Of a stretch of DNA of 64,000 nucleotides, positions 1 to 8,454 are shown one piece after another. The notes below the pieces were generated by a model. It saw nothing but the letters and a program-made list of their open reading frames with translations. It ran no database searches and was not told the origin of the DNA. Numbering within the stretch: the first letter of the stretch is position 1; each line of letters starts with the position of its first letter. The stretch is taken from assembly GCA_964506325.1 (NCBI GenBank), contig CAZDLO010000001.1:62001-126000 (forward strand), given 5' to 3'. A program made the position numbers and the translations under genes. This DNA comes from CAINVV01 sp964506325. Lineage in GTDB: Bacteria; Bacteroidota; Bacteroidia; Bacteroidales; Prolixibacteraceae.

Positions 1-2
1 GG

Positions 3-344
3 TTAGATTATTCCTGGAATGCCGGTGATTTTTCCCGGGGATTTTCACTGAAAGCACTTTATAAAAACATTGCAAATACCGCTGATGATAAACCAAGCAG
101 TTTCCAGTTAACCGGCGTGTGGTATGTGAATTTTGCCAAAGGGAAAATGTCCTTCACCGGTTTTGCCGATTTATGGAAAGAGAAATCTGCCAACGGCAGT
201 ATGATATTCTTATCTGAACCCCAGTTGTGGTACAACGCATCGAAAAATTTCGCCCTGGGAACCGAGGTCGAGCTGAGTAGCAATTTTGGCGGAATGGACG
301 GTTTCAAAATAATGCCGACTCTTGGCGCCAAATACACTTTCTAA
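3..344 (+). CDS. DUF5020-like, Tsx-type outer-membrane channel (3' part only)
   Basis: This is the C-terminal 113 residues of a protein whose start lies outside the window; the frame is open from base 3 to the TAA at 342-344. The visible part has alternating hydrophobic/polar beta-strand segments and ends in Lys-Tyr-Thr-Phe, a terminal aromatic residue typical of outer-membrane beta-barrels. It resembles the DUF5020 family, which is related to Tsx-like nucleoside channels (family assignment from memory). The purine permease gene starts only 11 bases downstream, so the two probably form one operon that takes nucleosides or nucleobases across the outer and then the inner membrane. The barrel character is well supported, the substrate is inferred from context. 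Confidence 0.7.
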   Translation, partial: LDYSWNAGDFSRGFSLKALYKNIANTADDKPSSFQLTGVWYVNFAKGKMSFTGFADLWKEKSANGSMIFLSEPQLWYNASKNFALGTEVELSSNFGGMDGFKIMPTLGAKYTF

Positions 345-355
345 ACTAACTACAC

Positions 356-1732
356 ATGGATTTTATTGCTAAATTCTTTAAACTGCAGGAAAACAAAACC
401 ACAGTTCGCACAGAGATCATCGCAGGAATAACCACCTTCATGACGATGGCCTATATTCTTTTCCTTAATCCAAATATCCTTGCCTCTACAGGTATGGATA
501 AGAATGCTGTCTTTTTTGCCACTGCTATTTCTGCAGGATTTGTTACTATCGCGATGGGTCTTGTAGCCAATTTCCCGATCGCTCTTGCACCCGGAATGGG
601 TCTTAACGCCCTTTTCGCCACTGTTGCTCTTGCCGGTATCGGAATGCCCTGGCGTGTCGCACTGGGGGCGGTTTTTATTTCCGGTATCATCTTTATTATC
701 CTGACGGTAACCAAAATTCGCCAGATACTGGTGGTAGCCGTCCCTAATTCAATTAAAAGAGCCATCACAGTGGGGATTGGACTTTTCATAACCATTATCG
801 GGTTGAAACTGTCTGAAATCATGATAGTGGGAACGAGTCTTATCCCTCCAACTGTTGAGGCAGTTGGTAAATCCGGGGGAATGGCGACCCTGAAATTCTT
901 CGAATGGAATATTGGTCTCGGCAGCTTCCAAAACCATGCCATGCTTTTGTGCCTTATAGGACTTGCCATTACCGCTGTACTGATGGCCAGAAAAATTAAA
1001 GGGTCACTGCTGATTGGCATTGTTTTAACCACACTCATCGGAATACCCATGGGTGTAACCATGGTACCTGAAAACTTTGCTTTTTTCTCCCTTCCTGACT
1101 TTAATAATCTTGCCGTTGGAGAACTGGACATCAAAGGTGCTCTGAACATGGGCATCTGGACCGTGGTATTCACTTTTACATTTGTCGAACTGTTCGATAC
1201 CTTTGGTACACTTGTAGGTACTGCCAACAAGGCAGGATTGATTGACAAGGATGGAAATTCGCCAAAAATCGGGAAAGCCATGTTAGTTGATGCTGTTGGT
1301 GTTTCATTTGGTGCTCTTATGGGTACTTCAACTGTAACTGCTTATGTGGAGAGTGCTGCAGGTATTGGTGAAGGAGGCCGGACAGGTCTTACTGCCATCA
1401 CAACAGGAGTACTGTTCCTGCTTGCTTTGCTTATTGCTCCGCTGGCAACCATGATCCCAAGTGCTGCAACAGCACCGGCATTGATAATAGTGGGAGTACT
1501 TATGGCCTCCTCTGTCCTTGATATCGATTTTAACGATTTTACTGAAGGTTTTCCTGCCTTTATGACTTTTGTACTTATGCCGTTCACTTATAGCATTGCC
1601 AACGGTATTGCAGGTGGTATCTTCTTCTATACCCTCCTGAAAGTTGCAACGGGAAAAGCTAAACAGGTGCATTGGATGATGTATCTGCTATTTGTCCTTG
1701 TAGTTGCCAGGTATGTTTTCCTGAGTGAGTAA
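356..1732 (+). CDS. NCS2-family purine permease (AzgA/GhxP-like)
   Basis: A 458-residue polytopic inner-membrane protein, about the usual length for the AzgA branch of NCS2 transporters, which import adenine, guanine or hypoxanthine by proton symport. The N-terminus (FKLQENKTTVRTEIIAGITTF) is the conserved opening of this branch, followed by the family's MAYILFLNP and APGMGLNA motifs and, near residue 280, VELFDTFGTLVGTA. The motif GTSTVTAYVESAAGI near residue 322 is also characteristic. It follows the DUF5020-like channel by 11 bases and is followed by a strong intrinsic terminator, so it closes a short nucleobase-uptake operon. The exact purine specificity cannot be read from sequence. Confidence 0.92.
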   Translation: MDFIAKFFKLQENKTTVRTEIIAGITTFMTMAYILFLNPNILASTGMDKNAVFFATAISAGFVTIAMGLVANFPIALAPGMGLNALFATVALAGIGMPWRVALGAVFISGIIFIILTVTKIRQILVVAVPNSIKRAITVGIGLFITIIGLKLSEIMIVGTSLIPPTVEAVGKSGGMATLKFFEWNIGLGSFQNHAMLLCLIGLAITAVLMARKIKGSLLIGIVLTTLIGIPMGVTMVPENFAFFSLPDFNNLAVGELDIKGALNMGIWTVVFTFTFVELFDTFGTLVGTANKAGLIDKDGNSPKIGKAMLVDAVGVSFGALMGTSTVTAYVESAAGIGEGGRTGLTAITTGVLFLLALLIAPLATMIPSAATAPALIIVGVLMASSVLDIDFNDFTEGFPAFMTFVLMPFTYSIANGIAGGIFFYTLLKVATGKAKQVHWMMYLLFVLVVARYVFLSE

Positions 1733-1744
1733 TAGGTTTTATGA

Positions 1745-1778
1745 AAAAATCCCTCACGATTACACGTGAGGGATTTTT
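1745..1778 (+). terminator. Intrinsic terminator after purine permease
   Basis: A 14-base stem (1745-1758 pairing with 1765-1778, GC-rich core CCCTCACG/CGTGAGGG) with a 6-base loop lies 12 bases after the permease stop codon. It is flanked by A-rich sequence on the left and T then A runs on the right, so it could stop transcription in both directions. Confidence 0.9.
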
Positions 1779-1790
1779 CAAAAAAAAATG

Positions 1791-1798
1791 TATTTTTG
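1791..1798 (+). promoter_or_regulatory. Candidate -7 promoter element for tRNA-Val
   Basis: TATTTTTG matches the Bacteroidota consensus TAnnTTTG exactly and sits 12 bases before the mature 5' end of the tRNA, directly after the permease terminator. No clear -33 TTG was found at the expected distance, so this is a partial match. Confidence 0.5.
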
Positions 1799-1810
1799 CC
1801 AGACAAATCC

Positions 1811-1885
1811 GGGTTGTTAGCTCAGTTGGTTTAGAGCATTACCTTGACAGGGTAGGGGTCACTGGTTCGATTCCAGTACAACCCA
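1811..1885 (+). tRNA. tRNA-Val (anticodon GAC)
   Basis: A complete cloverleaf can be folded by eye. The acceptor stem is 1811-1817 with 1878-1884, the D stem is 1820-1823 with 1834-1837, the anticodon stem is 1839-1843 with 1851-1855, and the T arm ACTGG/TTCGATT/CCAGT is at 1861-1877. The seven-base anticodon loop 1844-1850 carries GAC at 1846-1848, which reads GUC (valine). The discriminator base is A at 1885; the following bases are CCG, so the terminal CCA is not fully encoded and must be added after transcription. Confidence 0.96.
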
Positions 1886-1910
1886 CCGGAAAAGATTAAT
1901 ATTGTAATAT

Positions 1911-1943
1911 AAGCAGCAGGTCTATGATTTGCTGCTTTTTTTT
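1911..1943 (+). terminator. Intrinsic terminator after tRNA-Val
   Basis: AAGCAGCA (1911-1918) pairs perfectly with TGCTGCTT (1930-1937) across an 11-base loop and is followed by a run of eight T (1936-1943). It ends the tRNA transcript 26 bases after the mature 3' end. Confidence 0.88.
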
Positions 1944-2330
1944 GTCCGGGAAATAGCTGATGGTAAGTGGCAGGACCAGGGTAGATGGGCTATCCATAAA
2001 AAATTCAGGGCCGGCAGATTGAACCATCAGAGTAAGCACCTTCCCTCCCTTACTGAAAAGATGCCTGACTAAGATAGTCTTGCCACCGGCCCCAACAAAA
2101 CTTTGGGAGACTTTAAATATTTTCGATACCTATTCCCAAAGGTAATTAAGAAGCCTTTTCATTGTCAGGATAGTTTTTTAACGTATCGATTTTTCATTTT
2201 ATCGTCGTAATTGCCACTGTCTGATAAGGGATTATGACCAATTTATTTAGTCCGGGACTGTTCCAGGATGGTGGAAATTTTTAAAAATAGGGTATTTTTA
2301 TTCCGTAAAATACTTCAAACTTCCAAAATC
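1944..2330. other. Gene-free stretch before the oxidoreductase
   Basis: About 390 bases between the tRNA terminator and the preferred start of the next gene. I see no convincing reading frame, no RNA fold and no exact TAnnTTTG element. An in-frame ATG at 2268 would extend the next gene by 21 residues, but that extension is not conserved in the enzyme family. Confidence 0.5.
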
Positions 2331-3395
2331 ATGTCACTATTATTTTCCCAAATAAAGATTAAGGATGTTGTTTTTAAGAACAGGATTGCCATTTCACCAA
2401 TGTGCCAGTATGCTGCAAATGAGGGATTTGCCAATGACTGGCACTTGGTGCATTATGGAAGCAGGGCCGCCGGCGGTGCAGGTTTGATAATTCAGGAAGC
2501 AACTGCAGTTTCTCCGGAAGGAAGGATATCTCCGGGAGACCTGGGATTATACAACCCTAATCAGGTGGAAAAACTCAAGGAAATTACGAAATTTATTGAA
2601 CAGCAGGGTTGTGTTCCCGGGATTCAGATTGCGCATGCAGGACGCAAGGCCAGTTGTGCTGTGCCCTGGAAGGGTGGTTTGCAGTTGTCGCTCACGGATA
2701 ATGGATGGAGAACAGTTGCTCCTTCTGCCATCCCTTTTAATCCTGAGGATGAGATTCCTCTGGTGCTGGATGAAGCCGGTATACAAAAAGTGATCTTCGA
2801 TTTTAAAATTGTCGCCGAAAGGTCGTTACAGGCCGGATTTAAGGTGCTGGAAATTCATGCAGCACATGGCTACCTGCTGCACCAGTTTTTATCTCCAATA
2901 AGTAATTGCAGAACTGACGGGTACGGGGGAAGTTTTGAGAACAGGATCCGTTTTTTGTTGGAGGTTGTTGGAGAAGTACAGACGGTATGGCCGGCGACCC
3001 TTCCATTATTTGTCAGAATATCTGTAACTGATTGGGCTGAAGATGGCTGGAATCCGGCTGAGGCAGTAAAGTTGTGTGCAATTCTAAAGGAGATTGGAGT
3101 TGACCTGATTGATTGTTCATCCGGGGGCTTGATTCCGGGTGCCAATGTACCCCTTAAACCCGGTTTCCAGGTTGGGTTTTCAGAACGTATCCGGAAAGAG
3201 ACGGGAATACTGACCGGAGCCGTAGGTTTAATAACGACTGCAGTACAGTCGGAAGCAATTTTAGCAGCAGGGGATGCAGATATGGTCCTTATAGGCAGGG
3301 AATCTCTCAGGGAACCCTACTTTCCCTTAAAAGCAGCAAAAGAACTTGGCGATGACATTTCATGGCCCCTTCAATATGCCAGGGCTAAGATGTAA
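2331..3395 (+). CDS. NADH:flavin oxidoreductase, old yellow enzyme family (YqjM/NamA-like)
   Basis: A 354-residue FMN-dependent TIM-barrel ene-reductase that reduces activated C=C bonds with NAD(P)H. The YqjM-type signature is complete: SPMCQY with the redox-tuning Cys25, QIAHAGRKA, the substrate-binding pair in EIHAAHGYLLHQFLSP, RTDGYGG, LIDCSSGG and the C-terminal IGRESLREPYFP. The start at 2331 is preferred because it gives the short Leu-Phe-x-x-Ile N-terminus of the family; an upstream in-frame ATG at 2268 would add 21 residues without similarity. The gene stands alone between a tRNA and a convergent gene. A strong hairpin overlaps its stop codon. The cytoplasmic substrate is unknown. Confidence 0.93.
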   Translation: MSLLFSQIKIKDVVFKNRIAISPMCQYAANEGFANDWHLVHYGSRAAGGAGLIIQEATAVSPEGRISPGDLGLYNPNQVEKLKEITKFIEQQGCVPGIQIAHAGRKASCAVPWKGGLQLSLTDNGWRTVAPSAIPFNPEDEIPLVLDEAGIQKVIFDFKIVAERSLQAGFKVLEIHAAHGYLLHQFLSPISNCRTDGYGGSFENRIRFLLEVVGEVQTVWPATLPLFVRISVTDWAEDGWNPAEAVKLCAILKEIGVDLIDCSSGGLIPGANVPLKPGFQVGFSERIRKETGILTGAVGLITTAVQSEAILAAGDADMVLIGRESLREPYFPLKAAKELGDDISWPLQYARAKM

Positions 3396-3421
3396 TTCAA
3401 CTGAGAATTACATTTAGCCCT
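3381..3421. terminator. Bidirectional hairpin overlapping the stop codon
   Basis: AGGGCTAA (3381-3388) pairs with TTAGCCCT (3414-3421), and after a one-base bulge ATGTAATTC (3390-3398) pairs with GAATTACAT (3405-3413), leaving a six-base loop. The stem contains the last codons and TAA of the oxidoreductase gene. There is no long T run, so the terminator role between the two convergent genes is inferred. Confidence 0.6.
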
Positions 3422-3452
3422 GATATGTTATTCCTTACATTTTGTTACAAGG

Positions 3453-4799
3453 TTATTTTTCCGAAATACAGTATAAGTACCTGAAACCCCTTAGGAACAG
3501 ATCATTGCCAACAATTACAGGAGAGGCATGAAAGGTATCATCCAAGGTGTTTTTGGACAGAAGTGAAAATTCTGAACCTGCCTTGACAACAACAACAGTT
3601 CCTTTCGCCGCGATGTAGATTTTGTCTTTGTTGCCGGTTGGAGAGGAGAAAATGGTTGTAATTCCTTCCAGTTTCTGGTTGCTGTAGATGACTTTTCCGT
3701 CTTTGGCATCCAGGCAAGTCATGATCCCATTGTTCCCTTTCAAAAAATAGAGTTTACCATCCATCAATACCGGACTTGGCGTATAAGGGGCATCCTGGTT
3801 GTATTCCCAAAGGATAGCGGGTGACCCGGTAATATCGCCTTTGGCTTTTGCCAGGTCGATGGCCTTGACTGCATTGCCTCTGAATCCGCTCATAAGGTAA
3901 AGTATACCATCTGAATATAGCGGGTCCGGAATAACGTTTTTGGTCATGCCGGAGCACTCCCAGATTATCTGACCTGTTTCTGCATCGTAGCTTCTTACTT
4001 TGTTGGTGGCGCTGGTGATCACCTGCGCCTTGCCGTTTACTTCGACTATCAGCGGTGTTGCCCATGATGTAATTTCCTCCCGCTCAGCGGTCCATACGTC
4101 CTTTCCTGACTTCTTGTCCAACGCAAACAGGAATGACTTTCCCTGGTGGTCCCATTGCACAAAAATTTTGTCTTTGTAAACAGCAGGTGAACTTCCTTCG
4201 CCAAAGCTTGCCACAATTTCCATCTGACCAAAATTTCTTTCCCATTGAACTTTCCCTTTCATATTGAGGCAGAACAAGCCACGGGAGCCAAAAAAGGCAA
4301 AGATATTTTCTCCGTCAGTAACCGGTGAATTGGAAGCCCAGCTACCGAGCTCGTGGGTCCTTTCAGCCGGCAATGCTTCTTTTACATTAGTTTGCCAGTT
4401 AATCTTTCCGTTGTTTTTATCTACTGAGATTACTTTGAACTGGTGAATAAAGGCAGTCTGTGTTGGAGCCATCGGGCTGGCCTTCTTTGTTGTGTCGACT
4501 GTAACGGCTTTATTTTCGGTTGCAACAGCAGTTTGTACAATGACCTGATTTCCCCAAATAACAGGTGTTGCATGTCCTTTCCCGGGGATCTCAATTTTCC
4601 ATTTGATATTTTTTGTTTCGCTGAATTCATCAGGTATATTTCCACCCCTGGCTGCCCCGGTATTAAATGGGCCCCTCCATTCAGGCCAGTTTCCGTCGCT
4701 GGTAGTTTTTTCCTGTGCTTTGCTTATTGTGACGAAAAAGGGGAGGCACAACAAGACAATCAGATGCAGTTTTTTTGTTTGGAAGATAGTGTTTCTCAT
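3453..4799 (-). CDS. Secreted PQQ-type beta-propeller protein
   Basis: A 448-residue protein with an N-terminal signal peptide (hydrophobic core LIVLLCLPFFV, cleavage after about residue 28 at SKA-Q). The opening WPEWRGPFNTGAA and repeated units of the type 'GxVIWE', 'LYALDAKDGK' and 'SYDAETGQIIWE' mark a PQQ-like/BamB-like eight-bladed propeller (repeats from about residue 80 to the end). Proteins of this WRGP class are common near glycoside hydrolases in Bacteroidota and Planctomycetota, but their biochemical role is not established. No heme c motif is present, so a classical quinoprotein dehydrogenase is unlikely. A second member lies at 16121-17350. It is divergent from the multidomain esterase. 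Confidence 0.82.
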   Translation of the reverse strand: MRNTIFQTKKLHLIVLLCLPFFVTISKAQEKTTSDGNWPEWRGPFNTGAARGGNIPDEFSETKNIKWKIEIPGKGHATPVIWGNQVIVQTAVATENKAVTVDTTKKASPMAPTQTAFIHQFKVISVDKNNGKINWQTNVKEALPAERTHELGSWASNSPVTDGENIFAFFGSRGLFCLNMKGKVQWERNFGQMEIVASFGEGSSPAVYKDKIFVQWDHQGKSFLFALDKKSGKDVWTAEREEITSWATPLIVEVNGKAQVITSATNKVRSYDAETGQIIWECSGMTKNVIPDPLYSDGILYLMSGFRGNAVKAIDLAKAKGDITGSPAILWEYNQDAPYTPSPVLMDGKLYFLKGNNGIMTCLDAKDGKVIYSNQKLEGITTIFSSPTGNKDKIYIAAKGTVVVVKAGSEFSLLSKNTLDDTFHASPVIVGNDLFLRGFRYLYCISEK

Positions 4800-4993
4800 A
4801 GCCTGACATTTTTGGGTTGATCAATATTGTTCTCTTTCAGCAAAGACGACTGAAACCATTTAGACAATTAATGGAGACAATCGTTTAATGATAAAAATAC
4901 AGAATTAATATTATGTCTTCAAATTTGTTCAACAGAGACCTTTCCATGCATCAAATGTTTGTTTTATTTTGTTGTAACAAAACCACTGGCTTT

Positions 4994-7573
4994 ATGAGAC
5001 TCATTTTCCTTGTACTATGGGGCATTTTATTGTGTTCTACCGGTTATGCCCAATACCTTGATCCATCCGGTTATACGTTACCCATAAAAGTGGCATGTAT
5101 TGGCAATAGTATCACCTTTGGTTCGGGGATTCCGGATCGCCCAAGAGATTCTTATCCGTCACAGCTTGGAAGGATGCTGGGTGACCGCTGGGAAGTGCGT
5201 AATTTTGGGGTAGGAGGTCGGACGATGCTGAAAAAGGGAGATTTCCCTTACTGGAATGAAGATGCCTATAAGGAGGCGAAAGCATTTTTACCGGACATTG
5301 TAATCATCAAACTGGGGACCAATGACACCAAACCTCAGAACTGGAAATATGCCGGAGAATTCCTGGCAAACTACCGCTCTATGATTAAAGAGCTGAAAAG
5401 CCTCTCTTCACATCCCAGGATTTATGTGTGTAAGCCAGTTCCCGCCTATGCCAAACGATGGGGCATCAATGATTCTCTCCTGGTTCACGGGGTTATCCCT
5501 GCCATCGAGCAACTTGCCGGGGAGGAACAATTGCCGGTTATTGACCTGTATAAGGCCCTTTCAGGCTATGCGGGCCTATTCCCCGACCAGATACATCCCG
5601 AATCGGAAGGTGCCGGAATAATAGCCAAAGTCATCTGCAAACAGCTCACTGGCAAAGAACAGGAGGCAGTACCAGCGCTCTATCCCGGAAAAAAATCTGA
5701 ATGGCACGGATTTACCAGGTATGACTTCCAATTTGACAGGCGTGAGGCCCATATCGTAGTCCCGGAAAAGCCGGCACCCGGAAAACCCTGGATCTGGCGG
5801 GCCCGCTTCCCGGAGTGGCATTACCAGATGGACAGTATACTTGTAAGGAAAGGTTTCCACGTGGTCTACCTCAATACGGACTATCTGTTCGGGTCGCCCA
5901 AATGCGTTGAAATCTGGAGCTCTTTCTACAAGTATCTGACAACACAATACGGGTTTAACCATAAAGCAGCCCTTGAAGGGGTGAGCAGGGGCGGATTGTA
6001 TGTTTACAGTTTTGCCAAGAAATATCCCGAAAGAGTGAGTTGTATTTATGCGGAAGCACCTGTCTGTGACATTAAAAGCTGGCCGGGTGGAAAAATGGCA
6101 GCCAAAGGAGATCCGGAATCATGGAAGCAGCTGATGGCAGCATACGGTTTTAAGAGCGAGAAGGAAGCATTGGAATATGCGGACAATCCTGTCGATAACC
6201 TTGAGAAACTTGCTGCAGCAAAGGTTCCAGTCTTTCATTCGATTGGTTTAAATGACAGTATCGTACCTTCTGAAGAAAATACATATCTTCTCATTAACAG
6301 GTACATCCGGCTGGGAGGACCGGCAACTGTTTGTTCCAATACCATTGGGAAGCATTCCTTGCAGGGGCACCATTTCCCGATAGAAAACCTGAAGGCAGGT
6401 GCTGATTTTATCCTGAACAGTTATCCTGAGAACATTACTCCACTTGAGAGTTATAACTATCACACCATCAGGAGCAAAATGCAAAATGCAAGGATCATCT
6501 TTGAGAGAGAAAGATTTGGAAGGGTGGCATTCCTGGGCGGTTCAATTACCCATAACTCCGGCTGGCGCGACAGTATCTGCCACTATCTGAGAATCAGGTT
6601 TCCCGATACAAAGTTTGAATTTATTGCAGCTGGTATCCCTTCCATGGGAAGTACCCCCGGTGCATTCAGGTTCGAAAGGGATGTGCTAGCGAAGGGCCGG
6701 GTAGACCTGCTGTTCGAAGAGGCAGCAGTTAACGACCGGACCAATGGCTATTCTGACGAAACGCAGGTTCTTGGGATGGAGGGTATTGTCAGGCATGCCC
6801 GTGAAACAAATCCAGCCATGGATGTTGTAATCATGCATTTTGTTGATCCTGATAAAATGAAGGATTACCGGAATGAGATTACACCTAAGGAGATTCAAAA
6901 CCATGAAAAGGTGGCTGCCTGGTATGGAATTTCCACCATCAATCTTGCCCGTGAGGTGACTGATCGCATTGATAATGGAGAGTTTAGCTGGAGGAAGGAT
7001 TTCAGAGACCTGCATCCCTCTCCATTTGGCCAGCATATTTATTATCAATCGATGAGGGCGTTCCTGGATTTTTGCTGGAAGGAACATCCGGGTGAGGATT
7101 TTTTGCCTTCAGCTTATATTCTTCCCGGGAAATTGGCCAAAGGTTGCTACGATCATGGAAGGCTGATTCCTGCAGTCCAGGTTAGTACAACCAAAGGCTG
7201 GAAGGTGGAAAATGAATGGAGCCCCGCTGATAAATCGGGTACAAGACCTGATTTTACGAATGTTCCGATGTTGGTTGCAGAAAAGCCCCATGGAACATTA
7301 TCCTTCACGTTTGAAGGCAATGCAGTAGGCATTGCAGTTGCATCAGGACCGGATGCCGGCACGATAGAATATCGCATTGACAAGGCCCCCTGGCAAAAAC
7401 TGGATCTTTTTACTCCATGGAGCGCACAACTGCATCTTCCGTGGTTTTATACCCTGGGATATGACTTAAAGCCGGAGAGGCACGATTTGAAAATAAGGCT
7501 TTTGCCAGACAAGAACATCCAGAGTAAGGGTACAGCCTGCAGGATCAGATATTTCTATGTAAATGGCTTATAG
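4994..7573 (+). CDS. Three-domain secreted esterase: SGNH / alpha-beta hydrolase / SGNH
   Basis: An 859-residue exported protein with three successive hydrolase modules. The start at 4994 gives a clean signal peptide (MRLIFLVLWG...STGYAQ); an in-frame ATG at 4913 would add 27 residues before it. Module 1 (about 30-225) is an SGNH esterase with GNSIT (Ser39), GGRTM, LGTND and a C-terminal DQIHPE. Module 2 (about 235-475) is an alpha/beta hydrolase with nucleophile elbow GVSRGG (Ser331) and a late HSLQGHHFP histidine. Module 3 (about 490-700) is a second SGNH-type fold with GGSIT (Ser517) and DLHPSPFGQ, followed by a C-terminal beta-sandwich-like region. The likely role is deacylation of polysaccharide side chains or oligosaccharides. 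It is the only plus-strand gene in a minus-strand carbohydrate block. Confidence 0.85.
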   Translation: MRLIFLVLWGILLCSTGYAQYLDPSGYTLPIKVACIGNSITFGSGIPDRPRDSYPSQLGRMLGDRWEVRNFGVGGRTMLKKGDFPYWNEDAYKEAKAFLPDIVIIKLGTNDTKPQNWKYAGEFLANYRSMIKELKSLSSHPRIYVCKPVPAYAKRWGINDSLLVHGVIPAIEQLAGEEQLPVIDLYKALSGYAGLFPDQIHPESEGAGIIAKVICKQLTGKEQEAVPALYPGKKSEWHGFTRYDFQFDRREAHIVVPEKPAPGKPWIWRARFPEWHYQMDSILVRKGFHVVYLNTDYLFGSPKCVEIWSSFYKYLTTQYGFNHKAALEGVSRGGLYVYSFAKKYPERVSCIYAEAPVCDIKSWPGGKMAAKGDPESWKQLMAAYGFKSEKEALEYADNPVDNLEKLAAAKVPVFHSIGLNDSIVPSEENTYLLINRYIRLGGPATVCSNTIGKHSLQGHHFPIENLKAGADFILNSYPENITPLESYNYHTIRSKMQNARIIFERERFGRVAFLGGSITHNSGWRDSICHYLRIRFPDTKFEFIAAGIPSMGSTPGAFRFERDVLAKGRVDLLFEEAAVNDRTNGYSDETQVLGMEGIVRHARETNPAMDVVIMHFVDPDKMKDYRNEITPKEIQNHEKVAAWYGISTINLAREVTDRIDNGEFSWRKDFRDLHPSPFGQHIYYQSMRAFLDFCWKEHPGEDFLPSAYILPGKLAKGCYDHGRLIPAVQVSTTKGWKVENEWSPADKSGTRPDFTNVPMLVAEKPHGTLSFTFEGNAVGIAVASGPDAGTIEYRIDKAPWQKLDLFTPWSAQLHLPWFYTLGYDLKPERHDLKIRLLPDKNIQSKGTACRIRYFYVNGL

Positions 7574-7716
7574 TGAATTGGTTGTTTGCATACAAGGAAG
7601 GCACAGCAACTTTTACGATGCCTTTAGGCAGGATTTCAAGGCAAGTCTTCCTTTGAAAACATTAACCCGGGCTATTGAAATTTGCAGGGTATGCCGCACA
7701 GGCATTCATTTAGAGT

Positions 7717-8388
7717 TTATTTCCCGCCATTGATCATACTGGAAACGATTCCTTTTGCTTTTCCAAGATCCGCCCAAATGATGCCTGCCAAATGAAAGAT
7801 GACGAATGCGTAAATGAAATACTGGACAAAACCATGGACTTCCTTGATATTATGCCTGATAGGTCCTGACAATCCAACATCTCTGCCAAAAGCTATGGTA
7901 ATTCCGGTAACAACCATCACCAGCAATACTCCGTAAAAAAACAGATAACTGTATTTGACTGCCAGGTAATGCCTGAGATCTTTCTTCTCCTCCGGCTTTC
8001 TGGATTGCAGTAAGGCGAAAAGAGCCTTTTTAATCCGGGTAGGATTTTTTTCCTCATGGGATTGCAAAAATTCAATGACTATCCTGCTCAGGAAAAGAAA
8101 TGCAAGTCCGTAGCCAAACAGTTGGTGCAATTCCCACATTTTATCATCGTAAAGGTGCGTGACAGCAAAAGCTTGACCATTATCTGCAGTAATTCCCTTT
8201 GATTTAAGTACTTCCTGAACGATTGGAACATTATTCCTTGGGTTCAGAACTGTTGAAGCCAATAAAACAGTGAGAATCAGTGAAGTCACCAATAAAAACG
8301 TCAGCCAGTGCCAAACACGGATTATTACTGAATGTTTTTCAAGAAAAATCGAAGGTTTTTCCACGGAGGATGGGGTTTGTTGTGTCAT
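7717..8388 (-). CDS. Cytochrome b561/b6-type membrane protein
   Basis: A 223-residue integral membrane protein with four or five hydrophobic segments and the His pattern of di-heme cytochromes b of the b561/hydrogenase-b-subunit type: His27 in RVWHWLTF, a His in ELHQLFGYG, and two in KEVHGFVQYFIYAFVIFHLAG. It probably carries electrons between the quinone pool and a periplasmic partner. The start at 8388 (Met-Thr-Gln-Gln) is preferred over an in-frame ATG ten codons upstream at 8418, because it leaves a short polar N-terminus directly before the first His helix. The partner dehydrogenase is not adjacent. The next upstream gene, on the same strand, is a secreted helical protein. Confidence 0.85.
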   Translation of the reverse strand: MTQQTPSSVEKPSIFLEKHSVIIRVWHWLTFLLVTSLILTVLLASTVLNPRNNVPIVQEVLKSKGITADNGQAFAVTHLYDDKMWELHQLFGYGLAFLFLSRIVIEFLQSHEEKNPTRIKKALFALLQSRKPEEKKDLRHYLAVKYSYLFFYGVLLVMVVTGITIAFGRDVGLSGPIRHNIKEVHGFVQYFIYAFVIFHLAGIIWADLGKAKGIVSSMINGGK

Positions 8389-8454
8389 GTTTTTTTTCTT
8401 AAAACTAATGAATTGCAATTAAAAAGAAAATGGCAGGTAAAATTTGTTGCCAGG

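Noticed and set aside
451..1281. 276-codon open frame on the minus strand inside the purine permease gene
   Set aside because: The plus-strand frame has a complete transporter family signature, so the opposite frame is a shadow of its codon bias.
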